From positions 124,001 to 188,000 of the forward strand of contig CADALO010000012.1 in NCBI GenBank assembly GCA_902788805.1: a stretch of DNA of 64,000 nucleotides, read 5' to 3'. The notes under the pieces were generated by a model, which searched no databases, was not told where the DNA came from, and saw only the letters and a list, made by a program, of their open reading frames with translations. Both the position numbers and the translations under genes were made by a program. Below, in pieces: positions 10,493 to 18,041 of this stretch. Source of the stretch: an uncultured Bacteroidota bacterium (GTDB lineage: Bacteria > Bacteroidota > Bacteroidia > Bacteroidales > P3). Positions within the stretch are counted from its first letter, which is position 1. Every line of letters starts with the position of its first letter.

Positions 10493-10536
10493 GAATGTTG
10501 AATCCCGAACAGCAAGCCATTCGGAATTCAACATTC
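10493..10536. repeat. Strong hairpin between arcB and the transporter gene
   Basis: GAATGTTGAAT (10493-10503) pairs perfectly with ATTCAACATTC (10526-10536), and inside it CCGAA pairs with TTCGG across one mismatch, giving a 17-position stem with a 10-base loop. No U-run follows on the minus strand. It is more likely an mRNA-processing or stability element, or a weak attenuator, than a simple terminator. Confidence 0.75.
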
Positions 10537-10554
10537 AAAATCAGACTTAAGAAA

Positions 10555-11556
10555 TTAGTCGCCGAGGGTAGCAACCATCACAGCCTTGATGGTGTGCATA
10601 CGGTTTTCAGCCTCGTCAAAGACGATGCTGTTCTCGCTCTCGAACACCTCCTCGGTGACCTCGATACCATTCAGACCGAACTTCTCGTGTACGTCGCGGC
10701 CAGCCTTGGTCTCCAGGTTGTGGTAAGCGGGCAGGCAGTGCATAAATTTGCACTTCGGGTTGCCGGTCTTCTTCATCAGGGCTGCATTGACCTGGTAAGG
10801 CATCAACATCTTGATACGCTCTTTCCAAACGCTGTCGGGTTCGCCCATCGACACCCAAATGTCGGTGTAGATGAAATCGAGTCCCTTCACGCCCTTCTCG
10901 ACGTCGTCAGTGACGGTGAGTTTGGCGCCGGTTTCCTTGGCAATCTCCTGGCACTTCTTGATGAGGTCCTTGGCAGGCTGCAGTTTCTTGGGGGCGATGA
11001 TACGGATATCCATACCCATCTTCACGCCGCCGACCATCAGGCTGTTACCCATATTGTAGCGGGCATCGCCAATGTAAGCGAACTTCACCTGATTGAGGGG
11101 CTTGTCGGTATGCTCCTGGATGGTGAGGAAGTCGGCCAGAATCTGAGTGGGGTGAGCCTCGGCGGTAAGGCCGTTCCATACGGGAACACCGGCATATTGA
11201 GCCAATTCCTCGACGGTGGCCTGGTCGAAGCCGCGGTACTCGATACCGTCAAACATACGACCCAGCACGCGGGCGGTGTCCTTCATACTCTCCTTGATAC
11301 CAATCTGGCTACCGGTAGGACCGAGATAGGTCACGTGTGCACCCTGATCCTTGGCACCGACCTCGAAAGCGCAGCGCGTGCGGGTCGAAGTCTTTTCGAA
11401 AATCAGAGCGATGTTCTTGCCGGTGAGGGTCGGCTTTTCGGTGCCTGCATATTTAGCGCGCTTCAGGTCGCGAGCCAGGTCAAGCAGATAGTTGAGTTCC
11501 TTGGGACTGAAGTCTAAGATCTTCAGAAAATTGCGGTTTCTTAAATTGTAAGCCAT
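10555..11556 (-). CDS. arcB: Ornithine carbamoyltransferase (probably catabolic)
   Basis: Interconverts ornithine plus carbamoyl phosphate and citrulline. The 333-residue protein has the carbamoyl-phosphate motif STRTR (57-61), HPTQ (135-138), the ornithine-binding loop in TDIWVSMGE (231-239), and FMHCLPAYH (271-279). The SMG loop argues for ornithine rather than aspartate or putrescine as acceptor. It shares a leftward set with carbamate kinase, so it probably runs towards citrulline phosphorolysis to feed ATP formation. No arginine deiminase gene lies in the window. An arginine-biosynthetic role (argF) cannot be excluded. Confidence 0.92.
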   Translation of the reverse strand: MAYNLRNRNFLKILDFSPKELNYLLDLARDLKRAKYAGTEKPTLTGKNIALIFEKTSTRTRCAFEVGAKDQGAHVTYLGPTGSQIGIKESMKDTARVLGRMFDGIEYRGFDQATVEELAQYAGVPVWNGLTAEAHPTQILADFLTIQEHTDKPLNQVKFAYIGDARYNMGNSLMVGGVKMGMDIRIIAPKKLQPAKDLIKKCQEIAKETGAKLTVTDDVEKGVKGLDFIYTDIWVSMGEPDSVWKERIKMLMPYQVNAALMKKTGNPKCKFMHCLPAYHNLETKAGRDVHEKFGLNGIEVTEEVFESENSIVFDEAENRMHTIKAVMVATLGD

Positions 11557-11563
11557 ATTATTC

Positions 11564-11650
11564 TAATTTTGAATTATGAATTATGAATTTCGAATTTTTT
11601 ACGTCCAAAATATTTTATTTAGATAATTATTTCTCTGTGTTTCTGAATTA
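11564..11650. repeat. AATTC/AATTATGAA-rich block flanking the four-helix gene (arcB side)
   Basis: AT-rich sequence with repeated GAATTATGAATT and GAATTT elements. A similar TCAAAATTCTAAATTC block lies on the other side of the four-helix-bundle gene at 12013-12045, and a related one lies inside a coding region at 41861-41888. Confidence 0.6.
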
Positions 11651-11655
11651 TTGAA

Positions 11656-12012
11656 TTACGATTTTTGAATAGATTCTTTTTTATTACGGATTACCGTCAC
11701 AAGTATTTTGATAATTTCTTCTGTTTGAAAATTAAGCTTGGCAAACATTTCTCCATCTATATAACCTGATTCCGACAATAATTCCAACCAATACTGAGTC
11801 TCTTCTGCTTCCTTCAAGGCTATCGACCATTTGCTAATCAAATCGGCATCGCTTTGCGGGCGTTTCCCTTCCCTGATGTTTGCCCCAATACTTGTTCCAC
11901 TGCGAAGGACCTGATTTGACATTGCATATTCCTTTCTTTCAAGCAGAAACTTGTTCAATTGAACAATATCCAACGCCAATCTTTTACTCTTTGTATACAG
12001 TGGATTCTCCAT
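11656..12012 (-). CDS. Four-helix bundle protein (23S rRNA-intervening-sequence family)
   Basis: A 118-residue all-helical protein matching the S23/IVS four-helix-bundle family: hydrophobic heptads, and the family-typical LRSGTSIGANIREG (about 57-70) followed by ALKEAEETQYWLELLSESGYI. Members are found inside 23S rRNA intervening sequences, free-standing, and (as Avd) in diversity-generating retroelements. No reverse transcriptase or template repeat accompanies this one. It sits between arcC and arcB, on the same strand, and is flanked on both sides by AATTC-rich repeats. It looks like a small cassette dropped into the operon; its biochemical role is not established. Confidence 0.88.
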   Translation of the reverse strand: MENPLYTKSKRLALDIVQLNKFLLERKEYAMSNQVLRSGTSIGANIREGKRPQSDADLISKWSIALKEAEETQYWLELLSESGYIDGEMFAKLNFQTEEIIKILVTVIRNKKESIQKS

Positions 12013-12045
12013 TTCAAAATTCTAAATTCAAAATTCCAAATTGCA
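12013..12045. repeat. AATTC-rich block flanking the four-helix gene (arcC side)
   Basis: Repeated TTCAAAATTC and TAAATTC elements fill the gap between the arcC stop and the four-helix-bundle start. Confidence 0.55.
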
Positions 12046-12049
12046 TCGT

Positions 12050-12985
12050 TCAGCGAACGATGCGGGTTCCGCAGTGCGGGTTGTTCAGCTGGCCGGCCTC
12101 GGTGATGATGCACTCCTTGCCACCGTTCTCAACAAACATAATGGCAGCACGCACCTTCGGAGCCATCGAGCCTTCGGCAAACTGGCCCTCCTCAAGGTAC
12201 TTCTTGGCCTCGGCGATGGTGATGGTGTCAAGAGCTTGCTCGTTCTCCTTACGGAAATTGATGTAGACCTTAGGCACATCGGTGAGGATGTAGAACTCAT
12301 CGGCACCGATCTCGATAGCGCAGAGGGCGCTGGCAAGGTCTTTGTCGATGACGGCCTCAACGCCCGTCACACGGTCGCTCTCTTCGACAACGGGAATGCC
12401 GCCGCCGCCGACAGTCACAACCACATTGCCCTGTTTGGCCAACTGCTCAACGACCTTGATATTGTTGATACGCACTGGTTTAGGCGAAGCCACAACCTTG
12501 CGCCAGCCGTTGCCCTTGGGATCTTCCTTGTACTTGGCACCCGTCTCGGCGGCAAGCTGCTCGGCCTGTTCCTTAGTGTAGTAAGGTCCGACAGGCTTGG
12601 TAGGGTTCTGGAACATCGGGTCAAGCTTATTGACAGCCACCTGGGTCACCAGCGTCACAACGTTGCGCTGAATGTCGTTGCGGGCCATCACGTTGCGCAG
12701 TCCCATCTCAATCATATAGGCTATCGAGCCCTGAGTCTCAGCCACGCAGAAATCCATCGGCATAGCTTCTATGCCCTTGGCGCGGCCTGCCTCGTGCTGC
12801 AGCATAACGTTGCCCACCTGAGGACCGTTGCCGTGGCCGATAACCACGTTATAGTTGCGTTTCAACAAGTTGCACAGACTTTCGCAAGTCTGCTCCACAT
12901 TGTCAAGTTGTTCTTTATATGTGCCCTTCTGACCGCTACGCAACAATGCGTTTCCGCCAAAAGCGACTACTGCGAGTTTCTTCAT
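12050..12985 (-). CDS. arcC: Carbamate kinase
   Basis: Makes ATP from carbamoyl phosphate and ADP, releasing carbamate. The 311-residue protein starts with the amino-acid-kinase glycine motif VVAFGGNALL, followed by VVIGHGNGPQVGN near residue 46, GGGGIPV near residue 198 and VIDKDLASALCA near 213, all typical of ArcC. It is the first gene of the leftward set arcC, four-helix bundle, arcB, transporter, porin, and has a good promoter 65-90 bases upstream. With arcB it makes the ATP-yielding half of the arginine deiminase route. Confidence 0.96.
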   Translation of the reverse strand: MKKLAVVAFGGNALLRSGQKGTYKEQLDNVEQTCESLCNLLKRNYNVVIGHGNGPQVGNVMLQHEAGRAKGIEAMPMDFCVAETQGSIAYMIEMGLRNVMARNDIQRNVVTLVTQVAVNKLDPMFQNPTKPVGPYYTKEQAEQLAAETGAKYKEDPKGNGWRKVVASPKPVRINNIKVVEQLAKQGNVVVTVGGGGIPVVEESDRVTGVEAVIDKDLASALCAIEIGADEFYILTDVPKVYINFRKENEQALDTITIAEAKKYLEEGQFAEGSMAPKVRAAIMFVENGGKECIITEAGQLNNPHCGTRIVR

Positions 12986-13047
12986 TTATTGCTTATTTAC
13001 TTTTTATTCAACAAATTAACATTCTCTTCCAGACACGAAAGAGAATG

Positions 13048-13077
13048 CAAATATACAGACTTTGCACGAAATGGCAA
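13048..13077 (-). promoter_or_regulatory. arcC operon promoter
   Basis: On the minus strand TTG (13077-13075), 19 bases, then TATATTTG (13055-13048): an excellent match to the Bacteroidota -33/-7 promoter. It likely drives the whole arcC-to-porin set. Confidence 0.7.
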
Positions 13078-13344
13078 AATAATGTTTAAATAAAATTATA
13101 TTTAGAATTCTCCGAACAAGTCTCGTAGTTACTCAATCCCCGAAAAGGCGTTTTAGACGAATTAACAGGTAAAAACCGCAACGCACGCTGTATCACCATA
13201 TTAAGTCCAAAAACCTGCTTTTCGCACCCGACTTTTTGATAAATCTGTTAAATTCACAAATAAACAACTATAAACCAGCAAGCTACAAAGATTTCAAAAA
13301 AGTTTGAAAACCCTGAAAAAGGTCAAAAAATGCCATTTTACAAC

Positions 13345-13420
13345 CCCTTGATTTCCAGGTACCAAATTCCTACCAAAGTTTACTCAAATTCTTACTAAAG
13401 TTTTACTAAATTTTACTTCA
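13345..13420. repeat. Dispersed repeat copy A (second copy at 43023-43100)
   Basis: About 75 bases closely similar to 43023-43100, sharing CCTACCAAAGTT, ACTCAAA, AAAGTTTTA and TAAATTTTAC in the same order and spacing. It lies in the 583-base gap upstream of arcC. Apart from this, the arcC promoter, the short repeat at 13483-13516 and the terminator, I see nothing in that gap. Confidence 0.75.
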
Positions 13421-13482
13421 GTAAAGTTTGATAAGAATTTATCAAAAAGTCTGATGGAATTTTAAGTGGAGAGAGTTGAGCC

Positions 13483-13516
13483 CGTTTGACAATGCTCCTG
13501 CCGGGCACACAATAAA
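13483..13516. repeat. Short dispersed repeat beside a terminator (copy 1)
   Basis: CGTTTGACAATGCTC followed by CCGGGCACACAATAAAA is nearly the same as 14356-14390. Both copies directly abut a minus-strand terminator hairpin on its 3' side. Confidence 0.7.
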
Positions 13517-13519
13517 AAA

Positions 13520-13544
13520 GGAGAACTGTATTTTGCAGTTCTCC
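13520..13544 (-). terminator. Rho-independent terminator of the choice-of-anchor lipoprotein gene
   Basis: GGAGAACTG and CAGTTCTCC form a 9-bp stem with a 7-base loop, followed on the minus strand by TTTTTTATTG. The opposite side also has a T-run, so it may work in both directions. Confidence 0.8.
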
Positions 13545-13568
13545 GTTTTTCGTTCTGCCAGTTATTGC

Positions 13569-14186
13569 TCATTTTGTGAGGGTTACGTTCACCTCATCAA
13601 TTAGCAGATAGGACATCATAGTGGTGTTGTGGTGGCGGAATGCGATGCGCAGGTCATAGCCTTTGTACTGGTCGAGGCTGATTGTGTGCTGATGCAGCAC
13701 GCAGTCGTCGGTGGTCTCTTCAAGCAGGGTACCGATGGGTACAAAGGCTCCGTCTTTCATTTTGCCCACATAGACGGTATATGTCTCGCGGAACTTGTTG
13801 GCATTGAGGGCCGAATACCAAAAGGAGAGCGTGTATCCGCCGCTGCCGGGGATGTGGAATTGCGGCGAGACAATCAGGTTGTCGGGTTTCAGAGGATATT
13901 CGGAACAGGATGCGAGACAGTCAGTGCCGCAAAATCCAAGTCCGGTGTATGGGAAATCATCGGAAAAGAGACGCCACTTGTTGCCGTCACCATCCTGGTC
14001 GATATTGGTCCAAGTTGCTGGAATTGCCTCGTCAAAACTTGCGTGAAGCAGTACCGAGTCGCCCGTTTCAGTCGGGTCGACCACCACTTGGTCGGGGTCT
14101 ATATCAACCTTGTTTTCTTTCTCGCAGGCGACAAAGGCCGCGAGCATCAGCATCATTCCCACAATCGGGATTATCGTTTTTTTCAT
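13569..14186 (-). CDS. Lipoprotein with a choice-of-anchor J / cleaved-adhesin-like domain
   Basis: A 205-residue exported lipoprotein: signal ending LAAFVACEKE with the lipid-accepting Cys near residue 21, an acidic linker, then a jelly-roll-like domain (about residues 46-203). It starts with LLHASFDEAIPATWTNID and includes LIVSPQF and GYTLSFWYSA, as in the choice-of-anchor J / cleaved-adhesin domains common in Bacteroidales surface proteins. It has its own terminator and is separated from the upstream leftward operon by another. Binding target unknown. Confidence 0.75.
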   Translation of the reverse strand: MKKTIIPIVGMMLMLAAFVACEKENKVDIDPDQVVVDPTETGDSVLLHASFDEAIPATWTNIDQDGDGNKWRLFSDDFPYTGLGFCGTDCLASCSEYPLKPDNLIVSPQFHIPGSGGYTLSFWYSALNANKFRETYTVYVGKMKDGAFVPIGTLLEETTDDCVLHQHTISLDQYKGYDLRIAFRHHNTTMMSYLLIDEVNVTLTK

Positions 14187-14355
14187 AAAGTGACATTTTT
14201 GTTGGTTAATGTTTGATTAAGCTACAAAAACGTCTCAGATCGCGAAGTGAACCGTTTTCGCCTATATAGTCACATAAAACCGTTGTTTCGCTGCAAAAGG
14301 CAGCAAAAAAAGTAGAGTATGAGGACGCTATTAGTGCTCGCTCGGGACTTGCATT

Positions 14356-14390
14356 CGTTAGACAATGCTCATACCGGGCATACAATAAAA
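14356..14390. repeat. Short dispersed repeat beside a terminator (copy 2)
   Basis: Nearly the same as 13483-13516 and also directly 3' (minus-strand sense) of a terminator hairpin. Confidence 0.7.
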
Positions 14391-14421
14391 GCGTCGGGGC
14401 TGCCAGCGGCAGCCCCGACGC
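14391..14421 (-). terminator. Rho-independent terminator after the outer-membrane protein gene
   Basis: A 14-bp perfect GC-rich stem (GCGTCGGGGCTGCC with its complement) and a 3-base loop, followed on the minus strand by TTTTATTG. It closes the leftward operon that begins with the ECF sigma factor. Confidence 0.88.
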
Positions 14422-14447
14422 AAACGGCTGGTTATGTTATATATGCC

Positions 14448-15251
14448 TTATTCTATATTGACGCCCAAGGTGAGGAGCACGGCCCAGCTTTTGCGCTTGG
14501 TTTCGGCATAGTCGAATCCGTAGTCGAGACCTTTGTATATGTTGGAGAATTCGCTTTCACCGATATTGAAGATCGGGAAGCGCATCTGTGCGGCGATGCC
14601 GGCAAAAAACACTTCGGTGAAATGGTAGTTCACGCCCAAACGTCCCGCAATACCCAAATCGGCATTGGGCATATCAAAGTCGTTTTTCTCAACGTCGTGC
14701 CACTCGTTGGCAGCGGCGTCCTCAATAAGGGTGCCAGTGGCAGCAACGAATTTCTGTCCCATCGTTTTGCCTCCGAAAAGGAACTGTACGTAGGGGGCGA
14801 CGGAGAACTGGATGCCAATCTTTTCGATTGGCAACACTTCGCCATCAACTCCAAGCTGGAGGTTGAACAGCTTTGACTTGACACCGAACTGATAGTCATA
14901 TATGCCACCGATTGTGGCCGCTTTGAAATCGGCATCGAACGATATCAGACTGACTCCGAGGCCAATCGACATACCCAATTTCAAATACTCGGTAGTGTTG
15001 TGCATACCATTTCCCGACACGAGAAGCGAGAACGAGGGATGGTGCGTCACCGAGGTCGGTGTCAGTTCTTCATAGCTCCAGTACGGATTTTCCACCCAAT
15101 GGTAGAAAACAGGTGTCGACATAGTATTCTCGACGCCTACAAAAAATGATGTCTGACCACCGTTGCCTAATGCTGCGGCGTTGTAGAACTGTGCTTGTGC
15201 TGCCGTTGCGGTGAAGAGCAACACCAGCGTCAAAATGTGATGTTTTTTCAT
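14448..15251 (-). CDS. Outer-membrane beta-barrel protein
   Basis: A 267-residue protein with signal peptide MKKHHILTLVLLFTATAAQA, followed by alternating hydrophobic/aromatic strands typical of a small outer-membrane barrel (for example QFSVAPYVQFLFGGK and the C-terminal WAVLLTLGVNIE). No specific family recognised. An upstream in-frame extension exists, but the ATG at 15251 directly precedes a canonical signal peptide. It lies 76 bases after the M48 gene and ends the leftward run. Confidence 0.68.
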   Translation of the reverse strand: MKKHHILTLVLLFTATAAQAQFYNAAALGNGGQTSFFVGVENTMSTPVFYHWVENPYWSYEELTPTSVTHHPSFSLLVSGNGMHNTTEYLKLGMSIGLGVSLISFDADFKAATIGGIYDYQFGVKSKLFNLQLGVDGEVLPIEKIGIQFSVAPYVQFLFGGKTMGQKFVAATGTLIEDAAANEWHDVEKNDFDMPNADLGIAGRLGVNYHFTEVFFAGIAAQMRFPIFNIGESEFSNIYKGLDYGFDYAETKRKSWAVLLTLGVNIE

Positions 15252-15327
15252 TGTTTTATTATTGATTTGCATTTTGTAAACAATTGAGTGTCCGACGGCT
15301 GCCGATAGTTGACGCACGTCGCGGGCA

Positions 15328-18027
15328 TTACGGCACAAGGCCGAGTGTGAGTCCAAGACGAATAATATTGCTCAGGAATGTCTGGGTTTTAGCGAAGTTG
15401 GCATCATCACCCTTAAGGAAGTCGTTGCCGAAAAGGAAGCCGTAGCGGACGTAGTAGCCCAGCAGGAAATGGTCGCTCAAGATGTGGTTGCGGCCAAACT
15501 GCAGGTTCAGACCGAACATATTGGCACCAACGCTGTAGGTGTCGGGCGGCTCGGGCACGACAACCTTTTGATAGTCTGCACCCACCTGCCAGTAGTAGCC
15601 CAGCGGGCCCTCGTTTTTGTAGACTCGCCAGGCCAGCGAAAGGCCTAAGTCGTTCATCAAGTGATTGTGGTTTCCGTCAAAGAAGGACGAAGGGTTGTAG
15701 CCTGCCGTCAGGTGAAGAGCACGGCTGCGGCCTACGATAAACTCCAGCTCGGCGGCGATGCCGATGCTTATGGGCAACTCGCGAAGGAAGGAGGTCTCGC
15801 CTGTCGATGGAAAGATATTGCCTATGCCGAATGAAGGGCTAACGGCAAAATGTAGGCGTGATCCCATATAGCCCGGCACGCGCGATATGGAATCTGTGTC
15901 TACGTGCAGGAAGTGGTCGTAGAGCGCCGAGCGGAGGCGTGCATTCTCGTCCGAAAGGTCGTATGTATGAAGATGCCTTGAGAGTCGTTTGCCTTCGCGG
16001 GCGTTGATCTGGATGCTGTAGACAAGGGTGGCTTCGGAATGGGCTACCAGTTTGTTTACCGACATAGGCAGAACAGGCAGGAACCAGATATAGCTTATGG
16101 GGTTAACGCCTGTGCGCTGGGCGATGTTCTCACGGTTCAAGACGATGGTCATATTGAGGGTGCCGGCGTCGTACTTGTCGACAATGCGGTCCATCTGAGG
16201 CTGAACGGAGAACATCATATCGAAGTCGCCTTTGGTCTGCCAGAACTCCCCTACCCACTCGTTGAGGTCTACCCACTCGTTGTAGCGCTCGGCAGTGGAG
16301 ATGTTTTGCAGGCTCTGGTCGGAGAAGTCGATCGAGCCTATGCCGGCCTTGCGTGCGGCGTCGTGGATATGGCCGTAGAGCGAGGTCTCGCTACTATTGG
16401 ATTTCAGTATGTTGAGCTCTCCACTATTCTTGCTTATAACATAGTAGGTGGGGCAATACACAAGCTGGTTCTTGTTCTTCAGGGTCTTGTCGACAGCCTT
16501 ATCCTCAGGCTTCGTCAGGTGGGCCTCAAGGTAGGCCTTGAACTCAGGGCCTTGCTGGAAGAAGTCGGTGAAGATATAGTTTTGGACGTCGCCCTTTTTC
16601 TGCTGGTTTTTCTTGCGTTTGAGGCGCTCGTATTTCGACAGGTTTGCAAGGTTTACGGTATCCTCTGTCTGCTGTGCAGGCGGCTCGGCTATGAACGACT
16701 CGGCACGGCGTTCATATTTTTTATAGAGGTCGGCAAGTATGTCGTCGAGCATATCCGTTATCTGCTTGTCGTCGGGGAATTTGCAGTGGCTCTTCCACAG
16801 CTGGCGGGCCGTAACGAAGGCCAAATCCTCTTTCTTTAAGTGACGGAAGAGATAGTAGCACTGCTGCACCTCGCCCTCATAATCCTTGTAGTCGCCTACG
16901 ACGCTGCTGGTGTTGGTGTAGGTCTTGTATTTGGAAAGTCCATAGAGCGACTGGCAGAGAGCCCGCTCTACATAGGCGTTGTCGGGATAGGTCTGCTGCA
17001 ACAGGTAGCAGTCATAAAAGCCTTTTACATAATCGGAATAGATTATATCCTGGCGCACGCACTCGAAGCGTGCCAATGCCTGAATCTGCTCGAATTCGGA
17101 TTGTGAGATAGTCACAAAGCGGCTGCCTCCTTTGGCGTTGCCGATGATGTTGGATGTGGCTATGCGTCGTTTGAGGATGTTGGGGTGGGTGCTCAGCGAA
17201 TCGTTGTAGTCGTCGCGGGCGGTGATGGGGTCCACTTCATCCATAAAGCAGTCGGAAGGCAGCTTGAAATAGGGAGTGTTGAAATAGTTGGTGTCGAATG
17301 CCACCTCGTCGAATGGCAGATAGCTATACTGGAGTACGTCGAAGACTCCTTCTGCGACATCCTTGCTGTAGGGGCTTGGCAGATAGAACATCGCAAGGCC
17401 GAGGCTGTCGGCTTCGGTCTCCATCTCGCGCGAACGGTTGTGGTATTTTATGAAGTCGCGCATCTCTTGCGTTTCAGCGTCGATATCGTCGCTGTCGCGT
17501 TTGCGGCGCGATATCTCCTCAAGGCTGTGCTTGCGCAGGTAGTGTACTATTTCGTGACTGAGGACAAAAGCCAGCTGCGCCTCGTCCTCTATCTGCGACA
17601 CAAGGCCGGTGCACACGAAGACCATACCCTGGCCTGTGGCAAAGGCGTTGACATCGGGCGACTTGAGAGTGTAGAAACGCAGTTCCTTGCGCAGCTCGGG
17701 GTAGTCTTTGAGCAGAGTGTCGGCAATGCGCTCCACCATACGCGTTATGGGGTCGCCATAAAGGATACGGCCCGAGACCATAGTACGGTTGATCTGATAA
17801 GACGCCATCAGCACCTTGTCGCGGTTGCGCAGTTTGCCATCGTTGTAGTCGCGCACGCGCTGTTTGTCGAGGGTGTAGAGTTCCTCAAGGCTGAGTCTGA
17901 AGTCTGATGGCAGGGGACCTTCCGACTTGATGCCGTCGAAATGGTCAAGGTCATACTTCTGCTGTGCCAGTGCCGGCAGACTGTACATAGCCAGCGCAAG
18001 GGTCAGCAGCACAAAAAATTTCTTCAT
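15328..18027 (-). CDS. Secreted M48 family metalloprotease with C-terminal barrel-like region
   Basis: An 899-residue exported protein: signal peptide MKKFFVLLTLALAMYSLPALA; M48 (Ste24/Oma1-like) peptidase domain at about 85-290 with the zinc motif HEIVH (158-162) and the third-ligand region EMETEADS (201-208); then a long middle part with a Lys/Gln-rich stretch. The C-terminal 130 residues have strand patterns (LHLTAGYNP, YYWQVGADYQ, HFLLGYYVRYGFLFG) suggesting an outer-membrane anchor. A likely role is envelope protein quality control. It follows a secreted protein gene by 14 bases, downstream of an ECF sigma/anti-sigma pair, which fits envelope-stress control. Confidence 0.85.
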   Translation of the reverse strand: MKKFFVLLTLALAMYSLPALAQQKYDLDHFDGIKSEGPLPSDFRLSLEELYTLDKQRVRDYNDGKLRNRDKVLMASYQINRTMVSGRILYGDPITRMVERIADTLLKDYPELRKELRFYTLKSPDVNAFATGQGMVFVCTGLVSQIEDEAQLAFVLSHEIVHYLRKHSLEEISRRKRDSDDIDAETQEMRDFIKYHNRSREMETEADSLGLAMFYLPSPYSKDVAEGVFDVLQYSYLPFDEVAFDTNYFNTPYFKLPSDCFMDEVDPITARDDYNDSLSTHPNILKRRIATSNIIGNAKGGSRFVTISQSEFEQIQALARFECVRQDIIYSDYVKGFYDCYLLQQTYPDNAYVERALCQSLYGLSKYKTYTNTSSVVGDYKDYEGEVQQCYYLFRHLKKEDLAFVTARQLWKSHCKFPDDKQITDMLDDILADLYKKYERRAESFIAEPPAQQTEDTVNLANLSKYERLKRKKNQQKKGDVQNYIFTDFFQQGPEFKAYLEAHLTKPEDKAVDKTLKNKNQLVYCPTYYVISKNSGELNILKSNSSETSLYGHIHDAARKAGIGSIDFSDQSLQNISTAERYNEWVDLNEWVGEFWQTKGDFDMMFSVQPQMDRIVDKYDAGTLNMTIVLNRENIAQRTGVNPISYIWFLPVLPMSVNKLVAHSEATLVYSIQINAREGKRLSRHLHTYDLSDENARLRSALYDHFLHVDTDSISRVPGYMGSRLHFAVSPSFGIGNIFPSTGETSFLRELPISIGIAAELEFIVGRSRALHLTAGYNPSSFFDGNHNHLMNDLGLSLAWRVYKNEGPLGYYWQVGADYQKVVVPEPPDTYSVGANMFGLNLQFGRNHILSDHFLLGYYVRYGFLFGNDFLKGDDANFAKTQTFLSNIIRLGLTLGLVP

Positions 18028-18041
18028 TGGTGTTTTGTTTG

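Noticed and set aside
10495..11517. A 340-codon open frame opposite arcB
   Set aside because: Antisense shadow of a clear ornithine carbamoyltransferase.
11656..12012. Diversity-generating retroelement (the four-helix protein as Avd)
   Set aside because: No reverse transcriptase, template repeat or variable-repeat gene is nearby.
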